From Rhodobacteraceae bacterium MED-G08 (lineage in GTDB: Bacteria > Pseudomonadota > Alphaproteobacteria > Rhodobacterales > Rhodobacteraceae), in NCBI GenBank assembly GCA_002457055.1, contig NTKT01000005.1, forward strand, positions 1-64,000: a DNA stretch of 64,000 nucleotides. The letters run 5' to 3'. Position 1 is the stretch's first letter; every line of letters begins with the position of its first letter. Position numbers and translations under genes: made by a program. Below are positions 1-10,999 of this stretch, in pieces. Below the pieces are notes generated by a model. It saw only the letters and a list, made by a program, of their open reading frames with translations. It was not told where the DNA came from and did not search any database.

Positions 1-554
1 AAACCTCAAAATCAACTTTAATCGGACCAAACTGTCCCGGTGTAATTACCCCGGGCTCATGTAAAATTGGTATAATGCCAGGTCATATTCACCGCGAAGG
101 GTCCGTTGGTGTCGTGTCACGATCTGGAACACTAACTTACGAGGCCGTTAAACAAACATCAGATGTAGGATTAGGACAATCGACATGTGTGGGAATAGGC
201 GGTGATCCCATAAAGGGAACAGAGCATATAGACGTTTTGGAATGGTTTCTATCAGATGATGAAACCGAGAGCATTATAATGATTGGTGAAATTGGAGGTT
301 CTGCTGAAGAAGAAGCCGCCGATTTCTTAAAACAAGAGGCTAAGCGTGGCCGACAAAAACCAGTTGCAGGTTTTATTGCTGGCCGCACTGCTCCACCAGG
401 TCGCCGCATGGGGCATGCCGGTGCAATTGTCGCCGGAGGCAAAGGTGGTGCTGACGACAAAATAGAAGCAATGCGATCTGCTGGGATTATTGTTGCAGAA
501 AGTCCCGCAGAATTGGGTGAAGCTGTCTTAAAGGCAATAGACAACAAAAAATAA
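1..554 (+). CDS. sucD: Succinyl-CoA ligase alpha subunit, C-terminal part (cut by window edge)
   Basis: ADP-forming succinyl-CoA ligase alpha subunit of the TCA cycle. The reading frame is open from base 3 with no start, so the gene begins outside the window; about 184 residues remain. Seen: the [12 protein letters not shown] stretch of the CoA-ligase fold, [18 protein letters not shown], and the [10 protein letters not shown] loop whose His is the phosphohistidine in this family. It ends 45 bases before sucA on the same strand. The sucCD-sucAB-lpd order is usual in alphaproteobacteria, so sucC should lie just upstream. An ATG at base 75 is internal and not the start. Confidence 0.97.
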   Translation, partial: TSKSTLIGPNCPGVITPGSCKIGIMPGHIHREGSVGVVSRSGTLTYEAVKQTSDVGLGQSTCVGIGGDPIKGTEHIDVLEWFLSDDETESIIMIGEIGGSAEEEAADFLKQEAKRGRQKPVAGFIAGRTAPPGRRMGHAGAIVAGGKGGADDKIEAMRSAGIIVAESPAELGEAVLKAIDNKK

Positions 555-599
555 ATCAAAAGTTTATCGTATTAATAATAGCTTTGAATAGGTATAAAA

Positions 600-3563
600 A
601 TGAACGAGCAATCTTCTAACGAATTCTTTCACGGATCGTCATTTATGCAGGGTCAGAATGCAGAATACTTGGAGAATTTGCGATTAAACTTCAAGGAAAA
701 TCAAAATTCTGTTGACAGTGCATGGCAGGCATTTTTTCAGTCTCTTGAGTCCAATGCTAGTGAACCTTCGGAAAGCTCGTTTAAACCAAGCTGGACGCGA
801 CAGGATTGGCCGCGACAACCGAATGATGAATTAACTAATGCGTTAATGAACGAATGGAATACTGACCCTGAATTTGCAGTTAGAGCCGGTCAAGAAATAA
901 ATGCAAAGGCAAATGAGGCAAATATAACTTTAAGTAATGATGCAGTTGAAAGGGCAGTTCTTGATAGCATAAGAGCCATAATGATCATAAGGGCTCATCG
1001 AATTCGTGGACACCTTGTGGCAGATCTCGATCCTCTCGGGCTAAGAAATGAAAAAATCCATCCTGAATTAGACCCAAAATCCTATGGGTTTAAAGATGAA
1101 GACCTAGATAGACCTATTTTCATTGACAATGTGTTAGGCCTTCAAATTGCATCCATGCGTGAAATAATTGATTTGGTGCGTCGAACCTACTGCGGTACTT
1201 TTGCACTCCAGTATATGCACATTTCAGATCCTGAACAGTCTGCTTGGTTAAAAGAAAGAATAGAAGGATATGGGAAAGAAATAAAATTTACCAGAGAGGG
1301 CAGAAAGGCCATCTTGAACAAGTTAGTTGAAGCTGAGGGCTTCGAAAAATTCCTTCACGTCAAGTACATGGGCACAAAAAGATTTGGTCTCGACGGTGGA
1401 GAGGCGCTAATACCAGCTTTGGAGCAAATAATAAAACGCGGTGGTGCTTTGGGCATCAAAGAGATTGTAATTGGAATGCCACACAGGGGACGATTATCTG
1501 TTCTGGCAAACGTGATGGGCAAACCATACAAGGCAATTTTTAACGAATTTCAAGGAGGCTCATTTAAGCCGGAGGATGTTGATGGATCTGGTGATGTAAA
1601 ATACCATCTTGGTGCTTCTTCAGATAGAGAATTTGATGGGAACAAAGTTCATCTATCTTTAACAGCAAATCCATCTCATCTTGAAGCAGTAAACCCAGTA
1701 GTCATAGGGAAAGTTAGAGCCAAACAACAACAATTAAATGATAAAAATAGGACTGCAGTTCTCCCATTGCTACTCCATGGAGATGCTGCATTTGCTGGTC
1801 AGGGTGTTGTTGCTGAATGTTTTGGTCTGTCAGGATTGGTTGGCCATAAGACAGGTGGAACAATACATGTAGTCGTAAACAATCAAATTGGCTTTACTAC
1901 AGCGCCACACTTTAGTCGTTCTTCTCCATATCCTACAGATATAGCCCTAATGGTAGAGGCGCCAATTTTTCATGTAAATGGTGATGACCCAGAAGCCGTA
2001 GTTCATGCTGCAAAAGTTGCAACAGAATTTCGTCAGAAATTCCAGAAAGATGTTGTTATAGATATAATTTGTTATCGGAGGTTTGGTCATAACGAGGGCG
2101 ATGAGCCTATGTTCACGAACCCGATAATGTATAAAAAAATAAAGACACAAAAGACAACTTTGACGTTGTATACTGATCGGCTAGTGAAGGATGGGCTAAT
2201 ACCAGAGGGTGAAATTGAAGATCTGAAAACTGGATTTCAGTCGTTTTTAAACGAAGAATTCGAAGCTGGAAAAAATTATAAACCGAATAAAGCAGACTGG
2301 TTGGATGGAAGATGGGCACACTTAGATAGAAATAAGGAGGATTATCAGCGGGGACAAACTGCGATTTCTGACGCAACATTTGAGAAAGTTGGCAATGCTT
2401 TATCAAATCTGCCGGATAACTTTCCTGCTCATAAAACAGTTGTTAGAATATTAGAAAATAAAAAGAAAATGTTCAGTGATGGCACTGGCTTAGACTGGGC
2501 AACCGCTGAAGCTTTGGCATTTGGCTCACTTCTTAACGAGGGTTTTCCTGTTAGGCTCTCGGGTCAAGATGCAACGCGCGGCACTTTTAGTCAGCGACAC
2601 TCTGGCATTATTAATCAAAATAATGAAGACAGATTCTATCCATTAAATAACATCGCTGAGGGGCAAGCACGGTATGAAGTAATAGATTCAATGCTGTCTG
2701 AATACGCAGTATTAGGCTTTGAGTATGGTTACTCATTATCAGAACCCAATGCCCTAGTAGCGTGGGAAGCTCAATTTGGTGATTTTGCTAATGGGGCGCA
2801 AATAATGTTTGACCAATTCATAAGCTCTGGCGAAAGTAAATGGCTTAGAATGTCAGGCCTTGTAGTTTTGCTTCCCCATGGCTTTGAAGGTCAAGGCCCC
2901 GAGCACAGCTCAGCAAGACTAGAACGGTTTTTGCAAATGTGTGGCCAGGACAATTGGATTGTGGCTAATTGTTCAACCCCTGCCAACTACTTCCATATCC
3001 TACGACGTCAACTACATCGGTCATTCAGAAAACCACTTATTTTGCTGACACCGAAGTCCTTACTCCGCCATAAACTTTGTGTATCTGACAAGTCTGATTT
3101 TACAGATGGTTCTAGTTTTCACAGAGTTTTGTGGGATGATGCAGAAAGAGGATCGAGTAAAACAAAACTATTAACGGATAAGAAAATTAAACGTGTCGTT
3201 ATGTGTTCAGGAAAGGTTTATTATGATCTATTAGAAGAGCGTGATAGGAGAGGTATTAGCGATATATATATCTTGCGATTTGAGCAGTTTTATCCATTTC
3301 CCGCAATTTCAGCCGTGAAAGAATTGGAAAGGTTTAAAAACGCTGAAATGGTTTGGTGCCAAGAAGAACCCAAAAATCAAGGCGGTTGGTCATTTATGGA
3401 ACCAAACCTGGAATGGGTACTCAGTAGAATAAATGCTGCAGCCAGTCGTCCACGTTATATTGGCAGAGCTTCCAGTGCCTCACCAGCTACAGGACTGGCT
3501 TCAACTCACAAAAATCAACAAGAAGCGCTAATTAATGAAGCGCTAAGCTTTGAGGGACATTAA
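600..3563 (+). CDS. sucA: 2-oxoglutarate dehydrogenase E1 component
   Basis: Thiamine-diphosphate-dependent E1 of the 2-oxoglutarate dehydrogenase complex; decarboxylates 2-oxoglutarate and passes the succinyl group to the E2 lipoyl arm. At 987 residues it has the length usual for alphaproteobacteria (E. coli about 933). Seen: an N-terminal E2-binding segment (NAEYLENLRLNF), the IGMPHRGRLSVLANV region, the ThDP-binding stretch HGDAAFAGQG with NNQIGFTT following, and the C-terminal GPEHSSARLERFLQ region of the pyrimidine-binding half. Its stop lies 3 bases before sucB, so the two are surely co-translated. TAGG a few bases upstream of the ATG serves as ribosome-binding site. Confidence 0.98.
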   Translation: MNEQSSNEFFHGSSFMQGQNAEYLENLRLNFKENQNSVDSAWQAFFQSLESNASEPSESSFKPSWTRQDWPRQPNDELTNALMNEWNTDPEFAVRAGQEINAKANEANITLSNDAVERAVLDSIRAIMIIRAHRIRGHLVADLDPLGLRNEKIHPELDPKSYGFKDEDLDRPIFIDNVLGLQIASMREIIDLVRRTYCGTFALQYMHISDPEQSAWLKERIEGYGKEIKFTREGRKAILNKLVEAEGFEKFLHVKYMGTKRFGLDGGEALIPALEQIIKRGGALGIKEIVIGMPHRGRLSVLANVMGKPYKAIFNEFQGGSFKPEDVDGSGDVKYHLGASSDREFDGNKVHLSLTANPSHLEAVNPVVIGKVRAKQQQLNDKNRTAVLPLLLHGDAAFAGQGVVAECFGLSGLVGHKTGGTIHVVVNNQIGFTTAPHFSRSSPYPTDIALMVEAPIFHVNGDDPEAVVHAAKVATEFRQKFQKDVVIDIICYRRFGHNEGDEPMFTNPIMYKKIKTQKTTLTLYTDRLVKDGLIPEGEIEDLKTGFQSFLNEEFEAGKNYKPNKADWLDGRWAHLDRNKEDYQRGQTAISDATFEKVGNALSNLPDNFPAHKTVVRILENKKKMFSDGTGLDWATAEALAFGSLLNEGFPVRLSGQDATRGTFSQRHSGIINQNNEDRFYPLNNIAEGQARYEVIDSMLSEYAVLGFEYGYSLSEPNALVAWEAQFGDFANGAQIMFDQFISSGESKWLRMSGLVVLLPHGFEGQGPEHSSARLERFLQMCGQDNWIVANCSTPANYFHILRRQLHRSFRKPLILLTPKSLLRHKLCVSDKSDFTDGSSFHRVLWDDAERGSSKTKLLTDKKIKRVVMCSGKVYYDLLEERDRRGISDIYILRFEQFYPFPAISAVKELERFKNAEMVWCQEEPKNQGGWSFMEPNLEWVLSRINAAASRPRYIGRASSASPATGLASTHKNQQEALINEALSFEGH

Positions 3564-3566
3564 GCG

Positions 3567-4796
3567 ATGACAGAAATTAGAGTACCTACACTTGGCGAAT
3601 CTGTTACTGAAGCCACAGTAGCCACTTGGTTTAAGAAACCGGGTGAACTTGTGTCCATTGATGAAATGATATGTGAGCTGGAAACTGATAAAGTAACCGT
3701 GGAGGTGCCTGCCCCTATTTCCGGTGTTTTATCTGAAATTATTGCCGACGAAGGAGAAACTGTATCAGTGGATGCTTTGTTGGCCGTACTGACTGCTAAA
3801 AGTGACAGCAAACCAGTGTCCGAAAAACCAAAAGCAACTAACGGAGAGCCAGACGATAAAATAGAGGCGGATCAGAAGCATAAAAATGTTGAGGTACAAG
3901 TAGCACCATCTGCAAGAAAAGCTATGGTTGAGGCAGGAATATCCCAAAATGAAATTACAGGCAGCGGGCGTCAGGGCAGAATAATGAAAGAAGATGTTAA
4001 GAGCGCAATATTAGACAGGGAACAAAACCAATCACTTGAGAAAGTATCGCAAGCATCAATTCCCGTAAACGCTACATCTACTAATCAAAATTCAATTGGG
4101 CGCGAAGAACGCATAAAAATGTCGCGACTTCGTCAAACTATCGCAAAAAGGTTGAAAGACAGTCAAAATACGGCGGCAATGTTAACAACATATAATGAAG
4201 TTGATATGACTGCTGTTATAGATTTACGACAAGAATATAAAGAACTCTTTGAGAAAAAGCATGGTATACGTTTAGGCTTCATGTCTTTTTTTACAAAGGC
4301 CTGTTGCCAAGGACTTAAAGAAATTCCTGAGGTAAATGCCGAAATTGATGGCGATGAGATCGTTTATAAAAATTATGTAAATATGGGAATTGCCACTGGA
4401 ACGCCAACGGGCTTAGTAGTGCCAGTTATTCGAAATGTAGATGGAATGTCATTCTCTGAAATTGAGAAGCAGATTGCAGAAAAAGGATTAAGGGCAAGAG
4501 ACGGAAACCTCTCAATGGCAGATATGCAAGATGGCACATTTACAATATCAAATGGAGGCGTATATGGCTCTCTAATGTCATCACCCATACTTAATCCCCC
4601 ACAATCTGGAATACTAGGTATGCACAAGATTCAGGATAGACCAGTTGCCATAAATGGAGAGATAGTAATTAGGCCAATGATGTATCTGGCTTTGAGCTAT
4701 GATCACAGAATTGTAGATGGCAAAGGAGCAGTAACATTTTTAGTTAGGGTAAAAGAAGCACTAGAAGATCCAAGACGATTACTCATGGATCTTTAA
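3567..4796 (+). CDS. sucB: 2-oxoglutarate dehydrogenase E2 (dihydrolipoyl succinyltransferase)
   Basis: Core acyltransferase of the 2-oxoglutarate dehydrogenase complex. Three parts are visible in 409 residues: one lipoyl domain (residues 1-78, lipoyl Lys42 in [11 protein letters not shown]), a peripheral subunit-binding domain (about 108-145, [12 protein letters not shown] and [11 protein letters not shown]), and the catalytic domain from about 180 with the active-site DHRIVDG motif (His380, Asp384). The linkers are polar and low-complexity as expected. [10 protein letters not shown] at the N terminus favours succinyltransferase over acetyltransferase, as does the position directly after sucA. 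A 69-base gap separates it from lpdA. Confidence 0.98.
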   Translation: MTEIRVPTLGESVTEATVATWFKKPGELVSIDEMICELETDKVTVEVPAPISGVLSEIIADEGETVSVDALLAVLTAKSDSKPVSEKPKATNGEPDDKIEADQKHKNVEVQVAPSARKAMVEAGISQNEITGSGRQGRIMKEDVKSAILDREQNQSLEKVSQASIPVNATSTNQNSIGREERIKMSRLRQTIAKRLKDSQNTAAMLTTYNEVDMTAVIDLRQEYKELFEKKHGIRLGFMSFFTKACCQGLKEIPEVNAEIDGDEIVYKNYVNMGIATGTPTGLVVPVIRNVDGMSFSEIEKQIAEKGLRARDGNLSMADMQDGTFTISNGGVYGSLMSSPILNPPQSGILGMHKIQDRPVAINGEIVIRPMMYLALSYDHRIVDGKGAVTFLVRVKEALEDPRRLLMDL

Positions 4797-4865
4797 ATTG
4801 GTTCAGCTGAGCGAATTTAAGCACTGGAAACTTCACATCTTGCATTCAGATTTAAGGAAATAAAA

Positions 4866-6251
4866 ATGTCATACGACGTAATAGTTATTGGTAGTGGACC
4901 CGGAGGATATGTGGCAGCGATACGTTGCGCTCAACTTGGGCTAAAGACAGCCTGCGTGGAGGGTCGAGAAACTCTCGGTGGAACCTGCTTAAACGTAGGG
5001 TGTATTCCATCTAAGGCACTATTACATGCGTCACATCAATTACATGAAGCACAACATAACTTCTCCAAAATGGGTCTCAAATCAGAAAAAATTTCAGTTG
5101 ATTGGGATCAAATGCAAACATACAAAAACGAGGTAATAACGGGAAATACCAAAGGAATTGAGTTTTTATTTAAGAAAAACAAAATTGACTGGATCAAAGG
5201 TTGGGCCAAAATCCCCTCCCAAGGTAATGTTAAAGTAAATGACAAAACTTACGAGACAAAAAATATAATAATCGCTTCTGGATCTGAACCCTCCTCGCTT
5301 CCAGGATTAGAGATTGACGAGAAGATCATTGTAAGTTCCACTGGTGCGCTCGAGCTTAAAAAAATACCGGAGAAAATGGTAATTATCGGAGCTGGTGTAA
5401 TCGGTTTAGAACTGGGATCAGTTTATTCACGATTAGGATCGGATGTAACTGTACTTGAGTACCTGGATAATATTACACCAGGCTTGGATTCAGAGGTTCA
5501 AAAATCCTTCCAGCATATATTAAAAAGGCAAGGAATTAAATTTGTAATGGGTGCGGCAGTAAAGTCTGCAATATGCAAAAAAAACAAAGCGCATGTTTTA
5601 TATCAAAAAAATTCAGATGAAAGTGAGCACTCCATAGAAGCTGATATTGTTTTAGTCGCAACAGGCAGAAAACCATTTACAAACGGACTGGGCATTAAAG
5701 AGCTAGGTATTGCAGTATCGGAAAAGGGCTACATAGAGATAGATAATGGTTGGAAAACAAGTGCAAATGGAATTTATGCGATAGGCGACGCTGTCCTGGG
5801 ACCGATGCTAGCGCATAAAGCAGAAGATGAAGGTATCGCAGCCGCAGAAATAATAGCCGGAAAACATGGACATGTTAATTATTCTATAATTCCAGGAGTA
5901 ATCTATACATCGCCCGAAGTCGCATCGGTGGGGAAAACGGAGGACGAGCTAAAATCATCAAAACAAAATTACAAGGTAGGAAAATTTATGTTCTTGGGCA
6001 ATGGACGGGCGAAAGCTAACTTTGCAGCAGACGGTTTTGTAAAAATTCTAGCTGACGCAGAGACCGACCGAATTTTAGGTGCTCACATTATTGGTCCAGC
6101 AGCTGGCGATCTAATACATGAATTATGCATGGCAATGGAGTTCGGTGCTGCTGCGCAGGACATAGCTCTAACATGTCATGCACATCCAACCTACTCTGAA
6201 GCAATTCGGGAGGCTGCCTTAGCATGCGGAGATGGTCCTATCCACGCATGA
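4866..6251 (+). CDS. lpdA: Dihydrolipoamide dehydrogenase (E3)
   Basis: FAD disulfide oxidoreductase that reoxidises the lipoyl arm of E2 with NAD. Seen in 461 residues: FAD-binding [12 protein letters not shown] (9-20), redox-active disulfide [13 protein letters not shown] (Cys41, Cys46), NAD-binding [11 protein letters not shown], second FAD motif YAIGDAV, and the dimer-interface His-Glu pair in HAHPTYSEA (His440, Glu445). AGGAAATAAAA precedes the ATG. As the third gene of the sucAB-lpd block it most likely serves 2-oxoglutarate dehydrogenase, though the same enzyme may be shared with pyruvate dehydrogenase or glycine cleavage. It converges with ftsH 51 bases downstream and no terminator is evident between them. 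Confidence 0.97.
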   Translation: MSYDVIVIGSGPGGYVAAIRCAQLGLKTACVEGRETLGGTCLNVGCIPSKALLHASHQLHEAQHNFSKMGLKSEKISVDWDQMQTYKNEVITGNTKGIEFLFKKNKIDWIKGWAKIPSQGNVKVNDKTYETKNIIIASGSEPSSLPGLEIDEKIIVSSTGALELKKIPEKMVIIGAGVIGLELGSVYSRLGSDVTVLEYLDNITPGLDSEVQKSFQHILKRQGIKFVMGAAVKSAICKKNKAHVLYQKNSDESEHSIEADIVLVATGRKPFTNGLGIKELGIAVSEKGYIEIDNGWKTSANGIYAIGDAVLGPMLAHKAEDEGIAAAEIIAGKHGHVNYSIIPGVIYTSPEVASVGKTEDELKSSKQNYKVGKFMFLGNGRAKANFAADGFVKILADAETDRILGAHIIGPAAGDLIHELCMAMEFGAAAQDIALTCHAHPTYSEAIREAALACGDGPIHA

Positions 6252-6302
6252 AGGCATAAATTTAAAATCAAATTCCGGAAAATGGCATATAGTTAGTTAA
6301 AT

Positions 6303-8228
6303 TTAAGTAGCCTCTGGTGTCATCTTTCCACCACTCTTGCCTTTTATCCGGGACTTTGTTTTTGGGACCGCCATTACCGACTCTTTCACTGCACTATCAG
6401 ACTTCGCGGCATCACCATCCAGGTCATCATCTCCGTGCGGCGGTTCACCTTTTATCACTCTCTTTATCTCGTCACCTGTTAAAGTTTCATATTCAAGTAA
6501 ACCCTGCGCTAGTCTTTCCCATTCAGTTTTCTTCTTACTCAGAATTTTGTAGGCACGATCGTATGCTTCTTGAACAAACCTTTTAACTTCAACTTCAATA
6601 AGCTCTTTAGTATTAGCTGACACAGAAAGACCGGCGGTGTTACCCGAATAACCTTCATGAGCTTCGGCGTAGTCAATATTTCCAACTTTTTCGGACATGC
6701 CCCAGCGAAGTACCATCGCACGAGCTAAACCAGATGCTTGTTGGATGTCTCCAGCGGGGCCGTTTGATACGTTATCTTCCCCGTATTTAATTATCTCAGC
6801 GGCCTTTCCGGCCATGGTCATCGCCATCTTCTCTTCACATTCAGCTTTATGCCAATTTAATCGGTCAATTTCTGGCAATGAAACGACCATACCTAAAGCT
6901 CCACCTCGCGGAATGATTGTTGCCTTATATACGGGGTCACACTGAGGAAGCTCCAGTCCTACAATCGCATGCCCAGCTTCGTGGTATGCTGTCTTTTCCT
7001 TTTGATCATCTGTAAGGACCATAGACCGCCGCTCGGCTCCCATCATCACTTTGTCTTTGGCGTTCTCAAAATCCACCATGCTCACAAATGTTCTGCCTAT
7101 TCTAGCAGCCATTAGTGCTGCTTCATTGACCAGATTTGCTAAATCAGCGCCAGAAAAGCCAGGCGTTCCTCTAGCTATCAAACGCAAGTCAACATCCGGC
7201 CCTAAAGGAGTCTTTCTTGCATGGACATTCAGTATTTTCTCTCTGCCCTTAATATCCGGATTTGGAACATTAACTTGGCGATCAAACCTACCGGGGCGCA
7301 GTAGTGCAGGATCAAGTACATCGCGCCTGTTTGTTGCTGCTAAGATTATGACACCTTCATTTTCTTCAAAACCATCCATTTCAACCAAAAGTTGGTTTAA
7401 GGTTTGCTCACGTTCATCGTTTCCACCACCATAACCGGCGCCCCTATTTCTACCAACAGCGTCGATCTCATCAATGAATACAATACATGGAGCATTTTTT
7501 TTAGCCTGCTCGAACATATCTCTTACTCGACTGGCGCCTACCCCAACGAACATCTCCACGAAGTCAGAACCGGATATTGTAAAGAACGGTACACCCGCTT
7601 CCCCGGCAATTGCTCTGGCGAGTAATGTTTTACCAGTGCCCGGAGGCCCTACAAGGAGAGCGCCCCTAGGAATTTTACCTCCTAGTTTACTAAATTTTTG
7701 TGGATTCCTTAAAAACTCGACTATCTCTTCAAGCTCTTCTTTGGCTTCATCAATACCAGCCACATCGTCAAAGGTAACTCTTCCCTGCTTTTCTGTAAGT
7801 AACTTAGCTCTACTTTTCCCAAACCCCATGGCTCCGCCACGGCCACCTCCTTGCATTCGGTTCATGAAGTAAATCCATACCCCAATCAGCAACAAAAACG
7901 GTAAAATTGACATTATGAAAGACTGAAATAAAGATTGCTCTTGCTTTTCGGCTCGCACTACAACCTGGTTTGCAATCAGAAGGTCGGTGACGTTTGTATC
8001 AGCGGGTCGAACTGTTACATATTCAACATTATCCCCACCTTTAAAACGAATATTTTCTCCATCAAGAATGACTGTTGCAACTTCCCCGCGCTCCACTGAT
8101 GCAACGAAATCAGAATAACTAATCTCGCGCGATTGTAATGATGAAGTGCCAGAACTAAAAACGTTGAACAAAACAACGATTAGTAAAAACAGAACTAACC
8201 AAAAGGCTATATTACGATTATTGCTCAA
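6303..8228 (-). CDS. ftsH: ATP-dependent zinc metalloprotease FtsH
   Basis: Membrane-anchored AAA+ protease for misfolded membrane proteins and short-lived regulators. Seen in 641 residues: a membrane segment at 8-25, a short periplasmic domain, a second membrane segment at about 104-121, Walker A GPPGTGKT (194-201), Walker B FIDEID (251-256 region), [23 protein letters not shown], and zinc-binding HEAGH (416-420). The start is TTG, chosen because AAAGGAG lies 7 bases upstream and the protein begins just before the first membrane segment. It is the last gene of the ruv-tol-tilS run; ftsH after tilS is a common bacterial pairing. The C-terminal tail is polar and basic. Confidence 0.97.
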   Translation of the reverse strand: MSNNRNIAFWLVLFLLIVVLFNVFSSGTSSLQSREISYSDFVASVERGEVATVILDGENIRFKGGDNVEYVTVRPADTNVTDLLIANQVVVRAEKQEQSLFQSFIMSILPFLLLIGVWIYFMNRMQGGGRGGAMGFGKSRAKLLTEKQGRVTFDDVAGIDEAKEELEEIVEFLRNPQKFSKLGGKIPRGALLVGPPGTGKTLLARAIAGEAGVPFFTISGSDFVEMFVGVGASRVRDMFEQAKKNAPCIVFIDEIDAVGRNRGAGYGGGNDEREQTLNQLLVEMDGFEENEGVIILAATNRRDVLDPALLRPGRFDRQVNVPNPDIKGREKILNVHARKTPLGPDVDLRLIARGTPGFSGADLANLVNEAALMAARIGRTFVSMVDFENAKDKVMMGAERRSMVLTDDQKEKTAYHEAGHAIVGLELPQCDPVYKATIIPRGGALGMVVSLPEIDRLNWHKAECEEKMAMTMAGKAAEIIKYGEDNVSNGPAGDIQQASGLARAMVLRWGMSEKVGNIDYAEAHEGYSGNTAGLSVSANTKELIEVEVKRFVQEAYDRAYKILSKKKTEWERLAQGLLEYETLTGDEIKRVIKGEPPHGDDDLDGDAAKSDSAVKESVMAVPKTKSRIKGKSGGKMTPEAT

Positions 8229-8302
8229 CAGAGCTCTCCTTTATGACTTCCACAATATCGTGGATGTTTCTCAATACATACATAAACATTAGTTCGCTAT
8301 GT

Positions 8303-9580
8303 TCAATGGTCTAGTAAGAATTGATCAAATGGTTGTTTGCAAAAATTAAAAGAAAATTTTGATTGCGGGTCTAAAAACGGAAAATCTATCAAAGCGCTAT
8401 CTTTAAACAGCGCAGGTAGCGCAATTATAGTTTTATATGGGATCTCTTTCCGAACATTTGCGTCCAAAAACTTAAATCCATTTTCACCCAAGCATTTGAC
8501 AGTAAACTCCGTACAATTTGCCGACGTACTTAATTCCCATCGATTATCGAAGATTAAACCATTTGCCGCCTCTACTTCATTTACACATGAATTCAATTCT
8601 CTGGTTATTTTAATACTTTTGTCATGAAAGTAGCAAATGGTACCGGACCCTGAAAAGGTGGTCTTTTCGTTAATAGAATCAAGCAATGCATCTATTTGTG
8701 ATAACCTTGGGCGATACTTCTGACTGGAGACCCATTGTTGTGCAGCAGCTAGCAAACGTCTTTTGATATCTAAAGGGAGGTTAGAAAATTCCTCAAAATC
8801 GAAGATAATATCCCCATACATGCAAGATCCAAATTTTTCATAACAATCGACTGCAAAATGGTTCAATGCTGTTTTAGCACTTTGCATCAACGAAGCCGTT
8901 TTATTTATCTTAGTCTTATCCAGACCTAATTCTGCAAAACTAGTGAGCAATTTTCTCACTCGGACCCTTTCAAAACCGTCATCACTATTTGTTGGATCTT
9001 CAAGCCACTTTACTTCATGAAAGTTTAAAACATCTCTCAAAGTTTGACGCTCAAATTTTAAGAGTGGCCTGAATATCATAATATCGTCGCCACCAAAGGA
9101 CAAATAACTCCGCTCAGCCATGCTGGATAACCCATCCACTCCAGATCCTCTTCGCAGTCGCATTAGAAAAGTTTCAGCTTGGTCATCTAGGGTGTGCCCC
9201 GTTAGTAAAAGCGCGCTAGACGGAAGAGATTTTTGCATCAAAAAATATCGAGCTTCACGAGCGTTGGCGGATAAGTTACCTTTCAAATCCTCCCGCGCCC
9301 ACAATAAGGTTTTATGTTTAAGGCCAAGATTTTTGCATAACTTACCCACATACGATGCCTCATCAGATGATCCATCTCTCAAATTATGGTCAACGGTAAG
9401 GACTATGATTTTTAAATTTCTTTTATTGGGCCAAGAATTTATAAGATACAATAGGCCAAGGCTATCACTGCCACCAGAAACTGCGATACCAAGAGCAGAC
9501 GGATTATTAGAGAGACTGTCTAAAAAACTATCGATTTTACCGTTGAACTTATTAGAAATTGCATCGAAATCAAAGCCCAC
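8303..9580 (-). CDS. tilS: tRNA(Ile)-lysidine synthetase
   Basis: Converts C34 of the CAU-anticodon isoleucine tRNA to lysidine using ATP and lysine, which changes decoding from Met to Ile. The PP-loop motif SGGSDS sits at residues 35-40, followed by TVDHNLRDGSSDEA, the GHTLDDQAETFLMRL signature and RPLLKFERQTLRDVL. At 425 residues it is in the family range. The start is GTG with AAGG 7 bases upstream. It follows cpoB by 9 bases and precedes ftsH, the arrangement seen in many bacteria. The C-terminal half is poorly conserved, as is typical. Confidence 0.95.
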   Translation of the reverse strand: MGFDFDAISNKFNGKIDSFLDSLSNNPSALGIAVSGGSDSLGLLYLINSWPNKRNLKIIVLTVDHNLRDGSSDEASYVGKLCKNLGLKHKTLLWAREDLKGNLSANAREARYFLMQKSLPSSALLLTGHTLDDQAETFLMRLRRGSGVDGLSSMAERSYLSFGGDDIMIFRPLLKFERQTLRDVLNFHEVKWLEDPTNSDDGFERVRVRKLLTSFAELGLDKTKINKTASLMQSAKTALNHFAVDCYEKFGSCMYGDIIFDFEEFSNLPLDIKRRLLAAAQQWVSSQKYRPRLSQIDALLDSINEKTTFSGSGTICYFHDKSIKITRELNSCVNEVEAANGLIFDNRWELSTSANCTEFTVKCLGENGFKFLDANVRKEIPYKTIIALPALFKDSALIDFPFLDPQSKFSFNFCKQPFDQFLLDH

Positions 9581-9589
9581 TGGTTAACC

Positions 9590-10408
9590 TTACTGGCACT
9601 GTAAATCATTCATTGCATTTAATGCTAAAACAGTCTCTTGAGCCTCTGGAAACCTAATCTGCACTTGAGACAGGATCTGACAACCCGCGTCTATCTGACC
9701 GAGATCTACTAGTGTCTGTCCTAATCTAAACATAACTTCGGGTGCGACACCTGATTCTGGAAAGTCAGTGTAGCTATTTAAAAACGCTCTAGCTGCAGAC
9801 TTCAATTCACCCAATTCCTCAAAGGCAATTCCTCTTGAAAGTAATGCTTTCGCATTTAGTGGACTGTCCGGATAAGTATTCGAAAAACGCTGGAATAGAT
9901 CAGTAGCTAATTCATATTCGCCATTTGCAAGAGCATCAGAAGCAGCGTCAAAATCTGCTTTTTCACCAACGGCCAATTCAGGCTCTGACGTAACTTTGTC
10001 AATCGAAGATTCAATAGCACCTTCCAATTCGACCAATGTACCCAAAGTAGTCGTTTCCGATATATTTGAAACATCACCACCTTCGAGTTCAACAAGTCGA
10101 AATTCTAAGTTCTCTATTCTGCTTGTTCCATCGCGAACCACTCTGTCGACCTGGTACTGCAATTCCTCGGTTTGAGCAATTAACCTTTGCAGTTCAATCT
10201 CAATAGCTTCAAGTCTAGCTAAACTCGAGCCACTGGTAATAACTTGAGGTGAGGCAGCGCCAGTTGTGGATAGCTCTCTCTTAAGTTTGAGCATCTCTAT
10301 GTAAAGTATAGTCAAATCCTGACGCACATCTGCAAGCGTTTGCTCCTTATTCTGGGCAAAAGCAACTCCAGCGAAAAGTATGAAAAAAATTATATAAAGA
10401 AGCCGCAT
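9590..10408 (-). CDS. cpoB: Cell division coordinator CpoB (YbgF), TPR protein of the Tol-Pal locus
   Basis: Periplasmic protein encoded after pal that in E. coli couples Tol-Pal constriction to peptidoglycan synthesis. Seen in 272 residues: a signal peptide (1-18, ending AGVAFA), an N-terminal coiled-coil stretch (about 20-115, rich in Leu/Glu/Gln heptads such as LARLEAIEIELQRLIAQ), a linker, and C-terminal tetratricopeptide repeats (about 160-272: ALANGEYELATDLFQRF, AKALLSRGIAFEELGELKSAARAF). GGAAAG lies upstream of the ATG. It is 21 bases downstream of pal in the same run; family assignment rests on domain order and locus. Confidence 0.93.
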   Translation of the reverse strand: MRLLYIIFFILFAGVAFAQNKEQTLADVRQDLTILYIEMLKLKRELSTTGAASPQVITSGSSLARLEAIEIELQRLIAQTEELQYQVDRVVRDGTSRIENLEFRLVELEGGDVSNISETTTLGTLVELEGAIESSIDKVTSEPELAVGEKADFDAASDALANGEYELATDLFQRFSNTYPDSPLNAKALLSRGIAFEELGELKSAARAFLNSYTDFPESGVAPEVMFRLGQTLVDLGQIDAGCQILSQVQIRFPEAQETVLALNAMNDLQCQ

Positions 10409-10429
10409 AAAGCTTTCCTAAATTATTTA

Positions 10430-10930
10430 TCAGGACCCCAAGTTATTCAAGACCGTAACAGCTCTACGATTTACCGAATAACAGCTTTCATTACTACAGA
10501 TCTCAATTGGGCGCTCTTTGCCATAGCTTACGGTTTGTATTCTACTTGCAGCGATGCCCAGCGAATTCAAATATTCTTTTACAGAGTTAGCTCGTCTGGC
10601 ACCTAACGCGACATTATAGTCCCTCGTACCTTGTTCATCTGCATGACCCTCAACAATAATCTCATAATCACCATTGGTCATTAACCAGGTTGCTTGACTA
10701 CTTAACAGGTCCATTGCTTCTGGACTTAAGTTAGATTGATCAATTGCAAAAAACACTCGATCACCTATTGCTTGTTGAAAATAAGCCGGAGATGTAGGAT
10801 TTGAGATATCTCCCAAATCATTTCCAAAGAATGTATCATTAGAATTGCCGCCAAAGGGATTTCCTGAATTAGAGCATGCTGTTAACATCACCAGAGCAGT
10901 AAATAATATTGCATTTTTGAGCTTTTTCAT
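10430..10930 (-). CDS. pal: Peptidoglycan-associated outer-membrane lipoprotein Pal
   Basis: Outer-membrane lipoprotein that binds peptidoglycan and TolB. Seen in 166 residues: a lipoprotein signal ending MLTAC (lipidated Cys19), a short Ser/Asn/Gly linker, and an OmpA-like C-terminal domain (about 55-160) with VEGHADEQGTRDYNVALGARRA, the diaminopimelate-binding signature. AGGTGA lies just upstream of the ATG. It sits between tolB and cpoB, 69 bases after tolB; that gap could hold a separate promoter, but none is obvious to me. Confidence 0.97.
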   Translation of the reverse strand: MKKLKNAILFTALVMLTACSNSGNPFGGNSNDTFFGNDLGDISNPTSPAYFQQAIGDRVFFAIDQSNLSPEAMDLLSSQATWLMTNGDYEIIVEGHADEQGTRDYNVALGARRANSVKEYLNSLGIAASRIQTVSYGKERPIEICSNESCYSVNRRAVTVLNNLGS

Positions 10931-10999
10931 ACTTCACCTACCATGTTCGATATTACAAGTTTACATTGTAAATTAGTATCTGAAAAGTGCTATAAGTTT

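Noticed and set aside
137-559. Long minus-strand frame opposite sucD
   Set aside because: It is the shadow of the sucD codon pattern, has no ribosome-binding site, and sucD is an unmistakable enzyme sequence.
8337-8627. Plus-strand frame inside tilS
   Set aside because: Antisense to a well-defined enzyme gene and without family resemblance; typical shadow frame.
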